Assembly: GCA_034336665.1 (NCBI GenBank)
Contig: CM067590.1
Location: 5,554,459 to 5,618,458, forward strand
Origin: Luscinia megarhynchos
Lineage: Eukaryota > Chordata > Aves > Passeriformes > Turdidae
Direction of reading: 5' to 3'
DNA: 64,000 bases
Below the pieces are notes generated by a model. It saw only the letters and a list, made by a program, of their open reading frames with translations. It did no database searches and was not told where the DNA came from. The position numbers and the translations under genes were made by a program. Shown here in pieces: positions 40,073 to 50,229 of this stretch (positions are counted from its first letter, which is position 1; each line of letters opens with the position of its first letter).

Positions 40073-41702
40073 CTGCAACCGTTAAGAAAAACAATTCCAG
40101 CTAAAACACCATGGAGTAAAATAAGTCAAAACTCCCCCCAGAGAATGTGGTATTCCTTCAACATGGTCTCACACTAAGTCTTCTCCACAGAACGAGGTTT
40201 TTGCTCAAAAATGTGCCTGAGAAAACAACGTGGGCTTGCACCAAACTGGGACTGGGTTACCCCACCACAAGGGCATCCAGGAGACCTTTCATGGAGTCTT
40301 TTGGTCTGATCCACCCTCTGTCCACTACCAGGGACCATCAAATCAGAGAGGCTGGGTGGTAGTAGCAAAGCTCCCGAGGGCAGAATCTGAGATCCAGAGA
40401 TCCAGAGAGTTCCCATGTCTCAGGTGGGAGAAACCTGCCTTGCCCTGGTCCCATTTCCCTAGAGGAGTTGGGGGAGACCACACAGGGCCATAGGATCCGT
40501 CCCTGGAGGAAGAGCTGGGATGGCACTGCTGATACTCATCCCACCAAAGGCTGAGTGCAGAAAGAACAAGGCCAAGAGGTAGCAGACTGCCCTATTTTCT
40601 GACTTGTGTCTTTCCTGTGTGGTTCTCACTGTGCACACATGAACCAGGACACATCTGCTCCAGCACAGAGCTGCCTTTTGCTTCCTCACTGACCAAAGTT
40701 CACCTTTTTCTAGAGCCTCCAGAGAAAACTGCCAGGAGGAGGCTGTGAATAGCCCTTGGAAAAGACTGCCTGGCTGGAAGTATGGCACAAAGTTACGGGA
40801 TGGGGCTGCATTTTTCCTAAGCTTCTCAGATGGACTTTGTGAGAGGGGAGAGATCACCTCACCCTCCCCACCTTTCTCCCATGCCCTTGTCCCCAGACCA
40901 CAGAGTCCCTTTGCACCAGAGCTGCCTGCTTTGCTGGAGTTGTATGCTTTCGTTTGGAGTTCTCCTTTTTGGACTTCAATTTGGGTTTTTGATTGCATAA
41001 TTTTTATTTTCACAAGAGAAGGGCCGATACGGAGAGAAGCTGATGCAATGTTTTTAGACATAACTGATCAAATGTATAAGTACAAACTTACAAAGGTGCA
41101 AATTCCCCAGGCAAACACCCCAGTTTTCCTGGTAAACCCTCAAACGTAGCACTTGGCATAGCAGTGCTGAAGCAGCATGAATGTGTCATTTCCTGTATAC
41201 CAGCAGTGGGGCTTTCACTCAAATTAGTGAAAAAAGCAACGTTTTCCAGATTCCCAAACATGCCACTGGGATTTTTGACACCTGAACGATTTGGTGGTTT
41301 GTAACGATCAGTTTTGGGCCTGTTCCATGAGCTGGGACTTGCTCAGAGCCCCTGGATGTACAGCACTGCCGTGGCTGTGATCAGCCCCAGGTTTCCCAAT
41401 CCATTTTGTGCTGGTTGGGGGCTCTCCTGGGCTCGGTGGGAGTGTGGCCTCCTCCTTTCACAGATGCTCATATTCAGCCTAAGCTCACCCAGCAAACTTT
41501 CCTCTGAGCCCAGAAACTGGTCAGAGACCTTAGAGCTCCATCCAGCTCAAATGTTCAGGAGGACTTTTCCCTCAGGAGGAGTGAGGGTGTTGGCCAGATC
41601 CAGCCCCTCACAAAGGCAACCCCAACACCGTTCCAGCCAGGACTGGGGCTCCCAATGTCCCATCCCCGTGTCCACTACAGCCCAGGTCTGGTTCTTACTC
41701 AC

Positions 41703-41830
41703 CATCTTCCTTCAGTGGATGCTTTCCTGCGTGCTCGCCGCCTGGCTGAAGACCCCCCGGAGCATCCTGGACACGCCTCTCTGAGCCCTCCCTTGAGCCA
41801 GCAGCCCTTCCCTCACGGCTGTGAGGGCAG
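41703..41830 (-). other. PRAM1: PRAM1 first exon (mainly 5' UTR), with uORF
   Basis: A strong donor (AAGATG then GTGAGTAAG) ends this exon at 41703. The next exon opens with ATG at 40070-40072, so translation could start there or at the ATG that forms the last three bases of this exon; the two differ by one Met. A 17-codon upstream ORF (ATG at 41763-41765, stop at 41712-41714) ends six bases before the exon-end ATG and is in frame with it. The 5' limit of the exon is not visible; the value given is nominal. Confidence 0.45.
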
Positions 41831-42365
41831 CTCTGTGCAAGGCCAGGAAGTTGCTTTGCCTGATGGTGAGACCGCACAAGGAGGAGGAGAGAGAGGAGGA
41901 GGAGCAGCTCTTGGTACACCGCCGGTTTGGCTCTGCTGCTGTTTGGCACTTGCAGCCCACCAAGTCCTGCTGGCCATAGCAGCTGTATCCAGAGGAGAGC
42001 CCCAGTTTTGGGAACTGGCTGTGGGATGCGAGAGGACGGGACCAGGTGGGTGGGCAATGTCCTTGTCTGATGGTGACCAGGATTCCTCTGCAGGTCAGGT
42101 CTCAAAGCTGCACAGGGCGGGGAGGAGCAGAGGGTGTACAGCTGAGCTCTGTGGGAGCACAGAAAACCTGGGTGAGAGCTGTGGCTTCCTGGAATATCCA
42201 AAATGTGGGACATGAGCTGCACTGAAGAGCCTAATTCCTCTGGGAAGCAAGGGGAAGCTGTGCACAGCAGGGTGCTGAGTCAGGCCACCGCAGTGTCTGA
42301 CTGTCCTGTCACTGTTCCTGAGGCAGCACCGGCCTGAGAGGTGGAGCCGAGCCCTGGCAGGGCTG

Positions 42366-42592
42366 CTCTGGTGCTGCTGTCCCTGCTCTGGTGCTGGACT
42401 GGTGTGTCCCTGCTCTGGTGCTGCTGTCCCTGCTCTGGTGCTGCTGTCCCTGCTCCGGGACTGGTGTGTCCCTGCCCCAGGACTGGTGTGTCCCTGCTCC
42501 AGGACTGGTGTGTCCCTTTTCCAGGACTGGTGTGTCCCTGCCCAGGACTGGTGTGTCCCTGCTCCAGGACTGATGTGTCCCTGCAGCCCTTT
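42366..42592. repeat. Minisatellite, 20-22 bp unit
   Basis: About ten units in two forms. The left part has CTGGTGCTGCTGTCCCTGCT and the right part has GACTGGTGTGTCCCTGCTCC plus AG. The two forms share GTCCCTGC and probably have a common origin. The array lies between PRAM1 and POLE4. Confidence 0.85.
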
Positions 42593-42783
42593 GGGAGGTG
42601 TCCCACCAGCAGTGCCCGAGGTGGCTCCTGCCTGCAGATGCTTTAAGGGTGAGACAAAGTTTGAGGACATGGGGAAAGCTGGGCTGGGCCCTTGCTGGCC
42701 AAGGGAGGTGGTGCTGGGGGTCCTGGGGAGGGTGGTGGGTGCCCAAGGGGGCAGTGGAGGGGTTGATTCCACCAGCTGGAGAT

Positions 42784-42918
42784 GGGATGGAGATTGGGAT
42801 GGGATGGGATGGGATGGGATGGGATAATGGGATGGGATGGGATGGGATGGGATGGGATGGGATGGGATGGGATGGGATGGGATGGGATGGGATGGGGATG
42901 GGGATGGGATGGGATGTC
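42784..42918. repeat. (ATGGG)n pentanucleotide array
   Basis: About 26 near-perfect copies of ATGGG with one GATAAT interruption near 42825 and a GGGGAT variant near the right end. Runs of three G every five bases make the strand able in principle to fold as a G-quadruplex. The same GGGATGGGATGG words recur in the neighbouring larger minisatellite. Confidence 0.9.
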
Positions 42919-43114
42919 CCACACCGGAGCTGCGGGGAGCTGCCCTTGGGGCACAGGACGGGCAGGCAGCAGTGACAGCCACCTCCCCCCTGCCCCACTG
43001 CCCCTGCCGCTGCACGGGGAGGGACGTCCCTGTCTGTGGGGAGGGAGGTCCGAGAGCTGTGCTGGAGCACTGGAGGCCATTTCTAGGGTGTGGGTGGTGT
43101 GGTAGGGGTCATGG

Positions 43115-44085
43115 TGAAGAGGAGGGTCAGGCCCGTGTTTGGGGCGGGATGGATGCTGTGCTCAGGCCCGTGTTTGGGGCGGGATGGATGCTGTGCTCAG
43201 GCCCCGTTTGTGACGGGCCAGCGCCGGCAGCTGAGGCGCTGGCGGTGCAGGCCCGTGTTTGGGATGGGATGGATGCTGTGATCAGTCCCCGTTTGGGATG
43301 GGGTGGGATGGATGCTGTGCTCAGGCCCGTGTTTGGGATGGGATGGATGCTGTGCTCAGCCCCGTTTGTGACGGGCCATGGCGGCAGCTTCTTGGCTAGC
43401 GGGGGCAGGTCCGTGTTTGGGGGCGGGATGCAGGCTGTGATCAGGCCCGTGTTTGGGATGGGATGGATGCTGTGCTCAGGCCCGTGTTTGGGATGGGATG
43501 GATGCTGTGCTCAGTCCCCGTTTGGGATGGGATGGGATGGATGCTGTGCTCAGGCCCCGTTTGTGACGGGATGCAGGCTGTGCTCAGGCCCGTTTGGGAT
43601 GGGTTGGGATGGATGCTGTGCTCAGCCCCGTTTGGGATGGGTTGGGATGGATGCTGTGCTCAGCCCGGGTTGTGACGAGCGGCAGCTGAGGCGCTGGCGG
43701 GGGCAGGTCCGTGTTTGGGGCGGGATGCAGGCTGTGCTCAGGCCCGTGTTTTGGGATGGGATGGGATGGATGCTGTGCTCAGCCCCGTTTGTGACGCAGG
43801 CTGGCCGCAGCTGAGGGCGCTGGCAGGGGCAGGCCCGTGTTTTGGGATGGGATGGATGCTGTGCTCAGGCCCGTTTGGGATGGGATGGGATGGGATGGAT
43901 GCTGTGATCAGTCCCCGTTTGTGACGGGATGCAGGCTCTGCTCAGGCCCCGTTTGGGATGGGATGGGATGGATGCTGTGCTCAGGCCCGTGTTTGGGATG
44001 GGATGGATGCTGTGCTCAGCCCCGTTTGGGATGGGATGGGATGGGATGGATGCTGTGCTCAGCCCCGGTTGTGACGGGCCGCGGC
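43115..44085. repeat. Higher-order minisatellite next to the POLE4 promoter
   Basis: A roughly 35-base unit (CCCGTGTTTGGGATGGGATG then GATGCTGTGCTCAGG) occurs about 16-20 times with variation in the number of GGGAT words. Interspersed is a second element, TGTGACGGGCC...GGCAGCTGAGGCGCTGGCGGG, seen near 43208, 43369, 43672, 43790 and 44070. The last of these is continuous with unique GC-rich sequence leading into the POLE4 start codon. The array is about 970 bases long and is open in several frames by chance only. Confidence 0.9.
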
Positions 44086-44170
44086 CGCAGCTGAGGCGCT
44101 GGCGGGGCAGCCCCTGAGGCGCGGCCGGGCTCGCGGGCGCGGCCCCGCGCAGGCGCAGCGCTCGGGCGGG
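44086..44170 (+). promoter_or_regulatory. POLE4: POLE4 proximal promoter / 5' UTR, CpG-rich
   Basis: GC-rich, CpG-dense sequence without a TATA box precedes the POLE4 ATG and continues into exon 1. This is typical of a housekeeping promoter. It follows directly on the last copy of the TGACGGGCC-bearing repeat element. TGACG is an ATF/CREB half-site. The start of transcription cannot be placed. Confidence 0.45.
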
Positions 44171-45859
44171 ATGGCGGCGGCGGCGGCGGCCGTGCCGGGC
44201 CCGGGGCCGGGGCCGGGGCTAGGGCCGGGTTCGGGTTCGGGGCCCGGTTCGGGTTCGGGGCCCGCCGAGGCGGCGCCCGGGGAGGAGGCGGCGGGCGCGG
44301 GGCCGCAGGGCCCGGGCGCGGCCCGGCTGGCCCGGCTGCCGCTGGCGCGGGTGAAGGCGCTGGTGAAGGCGGACCCGGACGTGAGCCTGGCCAGCCAGGA
44401 GGCCGTGTTCGTGCTGGCGCGGGCCGCGGTGAGCGCTGCGGGGTGCTGCCCGCTCGGCCCGCGGGTTTCTCCTGCAGCCCCGGCGGGGGAGCGGCTGCAG
44501 CGCCGGGAGGGGCTGGGGGAGCTGGAAGGGGGCGCACCTGGGGAAAAGGGGGCTCGGGGGAACCTGGCGGCAGCTCCCTGACAGGAGGGACAGCCGGGGG
44601 TCGCTTCCCCCAGGCGGGAAGGCACAGGACAGGTTTGGGATATTGGGAAAATTCCTTCGTGGAGAGAGGTGTCAAGCTGTGGCACAGGCTGCCCGGGGCG
44701 GTCACCGTCCCTGGGACTGCTGGAAAAGCTGTTTGGGACGCGGGGTGCTGGTGAGCGTGGGGCTGTGCTGGCTTGGTGGCTGGACACGGTGATCTTGGAC
44801 GGTATTTCTCCATCGAGGATTTCACCATTCGCCTGAGCACAGAACACTTTCCCCTTTCAGAAAGTGCCCCTCCTGTGGATTCCCAGAGAGTGTGGTTCAC
44901 AGGAACCCACGTTCCCCCTCGTGCTTGTCCTGTGCATCACTGTCCAGCATTTCCTTTGGTGTTTTCAGACCTGATTACTGGGAAGGGGCAATGACAGGAT
45001 GAAGATTTAATCCTGAAGCCCTGTAGCACCTTTCTTTTCTCCTCAGGATATTCTCTCATCTCCTATGTGAACCTGGCCTGTTTTGCCTTGCAGGAGCTGT
45101 TTGTTGAAACCATAGCCAAAGATGCTTACGTGTATGCCCAGCAAGGAAAAAGGAAAACCCTGCAAAGAAAAGACCTGGGTATGGGAGCATGTTCTTGCTG
45201 CAATGGGGGATTTTTCCACCTGTCTGGAGGTGCTGAAGTAATTATGGATTTATTCTTTCTTTCCCCAGAGGTGGGAGAGAAAAACTGCTACCAAAGACTA
45301 CAGTAATAATTTCACACACCATATTCAAAACAAGTAAATCTCTTTGAAATTGGTCACTGTGCTGTGATGTAATTTCAAATTATTAAATTATTATTAATGC
45401 AGCATTTCAAATGCTACAGCTTGAAACAGATGCCAATATGCAGTTGGTTTGTCTATTTTAATTGTTCTCAATTTGCTTTTCAGATAATGCCATTGAAGCT
45501 ATTGATGAATTTGCTTTTTTGGAAGGTGAGTTTCTACTTGATTTCAGTGTTTTGTTTAATCACCTGCTTAGGAGAGAAAGAACTGAATCATTTGCAAAGC
45601 TCTCTGCTTCCACATTCTGAATTCCTGGTGTGGCTTGCAGTGCCTCTCTGAGCACTGGAATAGCTCAGCTGGACCCTGAGGCTTGTGCAGTAGTTTTTTT
45701 TGCCTAGCTTTGGTTTTACTCGTGTGTGATTTTGCTTAAACTTTAAAGTTACTGGACTTTATTTTGCCAGCTTGTAAACAACATTTTTTTGTTCACAGAA
45801 CTGCACTTTAATTCCTGAGACTATAATGTGTTTTATCATTTTCAGGTACTTTGGACTGA
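44171..45859 (+). CDS. POLE4: DNA polymerase epsilon subunit 4
   Basis: A small histone-fold subunit of the leading-strand replicative polymerase epsilon. With its partner POLE3 it forms an H2A/H2B-like dimer that binds DNA and histones H3-H4. Exons are 44171-44428, 45094-45178, 45484-45525 and 45846-45859 (stop). Every junction is AG/GT and in phase, giving 132 residues. The C-terminal part (LARLPLARVKALVKADPDVSL, AQQGKRKTLQRKDL, DNAIEAIDEFAFLEGTLD) is nearly the known vertebrate protein. The first 50 or so residues are a low-complexity Ala/Gly/Pro/Ser stretch, somewhat longer than in the 117-residue human protein. The ATG sits in a fair Kozak context (GCGGGATGG). Its promoter side is crowded by a minisatellite. 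Confidence 0.96.
44585..44805 (+). mobile_element. CR1-type LINE fragment in POLE4 intron 1
   Basis: AAATTCCTTCGTGGAGAGAG, followed by CTGTGGCACAGGCTGCCCGG and later TGGCTGGACACGGTGATCTT, is the CR1 3' region in sense orientation. It lies between POLE4 exons 1 and 2. It is truncated and non-coding. Confidence 0.6.
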
Positions 45860-46261
45860 GTTGGACAGAGACAGAGCTCTCTGGAGAAAGAGACTGCAGA
45901 GGTGGTGTGAGATGAAAAACAGGATGCTGGGAGTTCAAAAATAATTCCTAGAATTGAGACACTGAAATTGAGACGTGGCAACCATGATATTTTGTATAAA
46001 GTTGAAGTTGTTGTAAATGCTTTATTTAAAATGCATATTTTTTAATAACTGTTTTGTATGTCACTTCCCATGTGGCTGCAGTGCAGCTCTCTGCTCTGGC
46101 CAGGTTACACAGCAGTTACTCCAGTAGCAGTCCCAGCCTCTCTGGGTACTCTGCAGTACCACAGAGCTGTGAACAGAGAGTGGCTTGGCTCAGGTGCCCA
46201 GGCACAAGGAATTTTTTTATGGAAGTGTGGGTTTTGTTAAATATGTTTGTCTCTTAACACA

Positions 46262-46267
46262 ATTAAA
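46262..46267 (+). terminator. POLE4: Poly(A) signal of POLE4
   Basis: An ATTAAA hexamer about 400 bases after the stop codon, in AT-rich sequence and followed by a GTT-rich stretch, suits the end of the POLE4 mRNA. The closer TTTTTTAATAACTG near 46040 is not a standard signal. Confidence 0.5.
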
Positions 46268-46824
46268 TAATTGTTGTTGTTGTTAAACAGCTGTGCTGAT
46301 TCCTGCTCTGGGCTGGGGTTCCTGTAGCCTGGTGGTAAATGGTGTGGTTTGGATAGGATGCCTTCTGTAGCATTTTGGTTTTGCTAATTGTTCCTCAAGG
46401 CATCCGTTCCAGGGGAATGTCAGGGGGAGTCTGTGCAGGAGGCTCAGGGGGTTTAGTGCCCATGAGCTCCTTTGTGCTGTGGGAGGACTCCTTTTACCCA
46501 GCTCTGCAGTAGAAGAGAGGTAGAAGAGAGCAGATAGACAGTGCCAGAGTATTTTCTGTGGGGTGAGTAAACAGGGTATGCAGCCCACCTGGCCAGGTCA
46601 GATGTGTCATGTCCATCTATAACAAAGTCTCTTTGTGCTGGAGCCGTTCAGTTCAGGCTAGGGAGTGCTGGAGCTGTGCTGGGCTCTCAGTGCCTCATCC
46701 CAGCTCAGCCTGGTGAGGTGGGGAATTGTAACCAGTGGTTTGTGCCTGCAGGTGCAGGAGCTGCTGGCAGAGTGGAGGAGCAGGGAGATCTGTTTGCAGA
46801 GGGGGCTGCAGGAGGCACAGTGAG

Positions 46825-46940
46825 TTCACAGAATCATGGAGTTGGGCTTGGAGCTCATGTTGTTCCACCAGACACCTCCCACTGGAGCAGGTCGCTCCAA
46901 GCCCTGCCCAGCCTGGCCTTGAGCACAGCCACAGCTCCCG
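46825..46940 (-). mobile_element. CR1-type LINE 3' end, reverse orientation
   Basis: TCACAGAATCATGGAGTTGG, followed by GGTCGCTCCAAGCCCTGCCC and CAGCCTGGCCTTGAGCAC, is the reverse complement of a CR1 3' end. The copy is about 115 bases and pointed leftwards. Confidence 0.55.
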
Positions 46941-47639
46941 AGTTCCCCTTCCCCCTCCAGACACCAAGATTCTTGCTGCTTCCACACTCACACCCTGCCC
47001 ATCCCTTAGCTGCTTTTTATGTTTAAGTTCTCCAAGTGACTTTTCCCTTCGGGGACTAAGGATAGAAATTTACTGGGGACTTGTTGCCCAGATAATCCAA
47101 CACTTCAACATCTTTTGTAGCACAGGAACTGATGAGTGGCCTGACCCTTGAGTCTGTTCCTTTGCACAAAGGAGTTCAGTTCCCTGACCTGAGCTGCACC
47201 ACTGATTCTGTGTTTGAATTAGCTGTTTATTGCTGCATAAGTTCAGGACAACTGCAGACTTTTGCTCCCCAGGATTGATGTAAGTGCTATCAACAGGACA
47301 ACAAGCTGCCCTGTAAAAGTAGAGAAAGCAGAGAAAATAGAAAGTAGCTCCATTGGTTCATCAGAAAAAAGTCTGTGGCCTTCAGAGGCAGTCTGTGGGC
47401 CCAGTTCCCCTTTGCAGTGGCTGTAAGGACACAACAGCTTCACATTCTGAGGTTTCTTAGGATTTTTCAGTGCACAAGAGCAGCACTTGTACAAATTTAA
47501 CCTTTAGTGTTTCCCAGACACCAGCTTCTTGTGTTAGGAATGATAAAATTATCATATCCAAATTAAAAGCTGTTAAAAGCAGTGGCACCTTGTCAGCTTC
47601 AGGGACAACTTTAAAAGAATAAATAATGATGAAAATATA

Positions 47640-47840
47640 TCACAGAATCACAGAACATTGTGTTTTGGGGCTGAGTTTGCTGTTGCTGGCCCTTTACACA
47701 CAGGGGGAGTTCTCTGCTGTGTGTGGGTGAGGATGGGGACACAGCCACCTCATGTGCAGGGAAATGTCCCCTGGCCAGGGAGCAGGAATCAGAGTAGCCC
47801 AGCTGGGAGGGACCCGGGGGTCGCTGCTCCAACCCTCCCA
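47640..47840 (-). mobile_element. Probable CR1-type fragment, reverse orientation
   Basis: ATCACAGAATCACAGAACAT at the left and GGGAGGGACCCGGGGGTCGC with CTCCAACCC at the right resemble parts of a reversed CR1 3' end separated by unrelated sequence. The match is weak and may represent two remnants. Confidence 0.35.
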
Positions 47841-48307
47841 ACCAAAGCAAGGAAACCAACCTGATGATAAAAGCTCTGCTGGAAACAGAGCCCTGGAAAA
47901 TGGGGCTCCTTTACCAGCAGTCTGAAATGCCTTTTAGTACTGGTGAGCTACAGTGGGTTCAAAAATCGACTTGGACGTGGAAACTCCAAACTGAATCATT
48001 CCAGATGGGTCAAAACCTCCCACTGGGACAAAGCTGAACTCATTCATTGTCAACTGCTGAGCTGTTCCACGAGTTCACTCAAAATAACCCCAGTCACGTC
48101 ATGGAGATGAACTGATTTTATCAGAATTGAAAGTGGTGTTGAAATGATTTACCACAACTGTTTGACAAATCCCATGTCCTGGAATTTGCTGGTGTAATTT
48201 TGTGGCATTTCTAAAGCCCAATTCTTTCAAAGCTCCCGGCAGCTGCAGCGGCAGGGCTGGGACATCGCCGCTAGGGAGGGACAGAGCCCGCGGAGCGCTG
48301 GGTCAGC

Positions 48308-48918
48308 TCGGAATTCACCTCGGGGGGTTCATCCCGGGGAATTCACCTCGGGGGATTCACCTCGGGGAGTTCATCCCGGAGGATTCATCCCAGGGAATTC
48401 ACCTCGGGGAGTTCATCCCGGAGGATTCATCCTGGGGAATTCACCTCGGGGAGTTCACCTCGGGGAATTCACCCCGGGGAGTTTATCCCTGGGAATTCAT
48501 CCCAGGGGATTCACCTCGGGGAGTTCACCTCGGGGAATTCACTTCGGGGAGTTCATCCCTGGGAATTCATCCCAGGGGATTCATCCCGGGGGATTCACCT
48601 CGGGGGATTCATCCCGGTGAATCCATCTCGAGGAATCCATCCCGGGGAATTCACCTCGGGGATTCATCCCGCGGAATTCATCCCAGGGATTTCACCTCGG
48701 GGAATTCACCCCGGGGAATCCATCCCGGGGAATTCACCTCGGGGATTCATCCCGCGGAATTCATCCCAGGGATTTCACCTCGGGGAATTCACCTCGAGGA
48801 ATTCATCCCAGGGAATTCACCTCGGGGAATTCACCTCGGGGATTCATCCCAGGGAATTCACCTCGGGGAATTCACCTCGGGGATTCATCCTCGGGGATTC
48901 ATCCCGGGGTGAGACCCG
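48308..48918. repeat. 14-bp minisatellite (GGGGAATTCACCTC)
   Basis: About 43 copies of a 14-base unit, with two main forms ending ACCTC or ATCCC. Many units contain GAATTC, so EcoRI would cut the array into a short ladder. Because 14 is not a multiple of three, every frame reads as a 14-residue peptide repeat. A 236-codon open frame on the plus strand arises from this and is not a gene. Left and right flanks are unique GC-rich DNA. Confidence 0.95.
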
Positions 48919-50067
48919 CAGGGCTCTGCCCGAGCCCGGGTCCCCTCCCGGGGCAGCAGCTGCTGCTTATCCGGCTGCAAGTGGAAAAGGCAATTAGGCA
49001 GCGTGAAGTGCTTTCTTCCACAGCTGGGAGAATCAGCATTTACTTCCCAGACGTGTCAGTGGAAGGTGCTGGACGGTTCTTGTCGCCCCGGGGAGGGGAG
49101 TTCATGGTAATAGCCCAGGGCTGACAAATGTGGACTCGCCGCCAGCTCCGCCTCCGCCCTAGGGCAGGTCTCTGCACTTTCCTTCTCCATCTTCCCTCGT
49201 AAAGTCGGGCCGGTACTTTCAGTGTCATGGTGAAGACTTGGAAACATCAGGGGGATGGGGACGGGGCTGGAGAAGGATGTTAAAACCTCACCCAGAAATC
49301 CATCGTCATTTTGTGTCCTACACTTAAGCCATCGCAGAGATATTTACTTTCAGAAATCACTTTTCCTTCCTCTGGGAACAGCTCCATCCTGGAACAAAGA
49401 AATCTCCAGCGGTAGCTGCTGAACAGCAGGGAGGGGGCAGGAAGCCCTGAGAGCTCGTTAAGAGCCGGGAGCCAAGCACTAACCCCGCAGGGTCCGCAGC
49501 CGGGGCCGGGGCAGGGCAGGGCCAGCCCAGGTAGAGCCCAAAGCGCACTTGGCCAGCAGCTCAGCCCTCCTTCTCCCTTCCTCTAGCTCGTGCCGTGGAG
49601 ATTTTTAACCCTGATGTCCTTGGTGAGGGGAGAAAAGCCGGGGGGTTTAGCACAGAAACAAGGTGGTTTCTTTCTGCCCAGATCACCCCAGACTGTGCAG
49701 GACAGTCTGTGCCTCTGCCCTTCCAGGCAATGTAGCTGCAGCTGGAGGATCCTTGTCCCTTCTCTCCAGGTGCTGGGCCCTGGGGTGGCATGTCCTGCTG
49801 TGGGGGTGGCACAGCAGGGATGTGGCATTGGGGTGCCCACCCAGAGCCCCCCTCCCCTCCCCCCACCTCTGCAAACAAACTGGGAATTTCAAATCCAGAA
49901 GTGCTTTGTGCCCTGGGCGTTTTTCGTTGAGTTAAAGCTGAATAAGGAAAGAAAAGGCAAAGCAGGATTTTGTTCTTCATCCCCAGAGCTGGGGCCATTG
50001 TCCACCCCCGCCTTCCACCCCTCTAGTACCAGCATTCCTTCATCCCACACCCCAGAACTGGGGCTTT

Positions 50068-50229
50068 CCCTTCCCTTCCCTTCCCTTCCCTTCCCTTCCC
50101 TTCCCTTCCCTTCCCTTCCCTTCCCTTCCCTTCCCTTCCCTTCCCTTCCCTTCCCTTCCCTTCCCTTCCCTTCCCTTCCCTTCCCTTCCCTTCCCTTCCC
50201 TTCCCTTCCCTTCCCTTCCCTTCCCTTCC
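50068..50229. repeat. (CCCTT)n polypyrimidine array
   Basis: About 32 uninterrupted copies of CCCTT (AAGGG on the other strand). A pure purine/pyrimidine strand bias over 160 bases permits triplex (H-DNA) formation, and the purine strand has regular GGG runs. The purity suggests recent expansion. Confidence 0.95.

Noticed and set aside
42366..42592. Possible CRISPR-like array
   Set aside because: Units are contiguous tandem repeats without unique spacers, in a vertebrate genome.
42837..43814. 325-codon plus-strand open frame of Gly-Met-Asp-rich repeats
   Set aside because: It is a tandem array translated by chance; equivalent frames occur in other phases.
44016..44900. 294-codon minus-strand open frame rich in Pro and Arg
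   Set aside because: It is antisense to POLE4 exon 1 and a GC-rich shadow.
48202..48912. 236-codon plus-strand open frame with a 14-residue repeat
   Set aside because: It is produced by the 14-bp minisatellite, which is open in several frames; there is no start context, splice support or family match.
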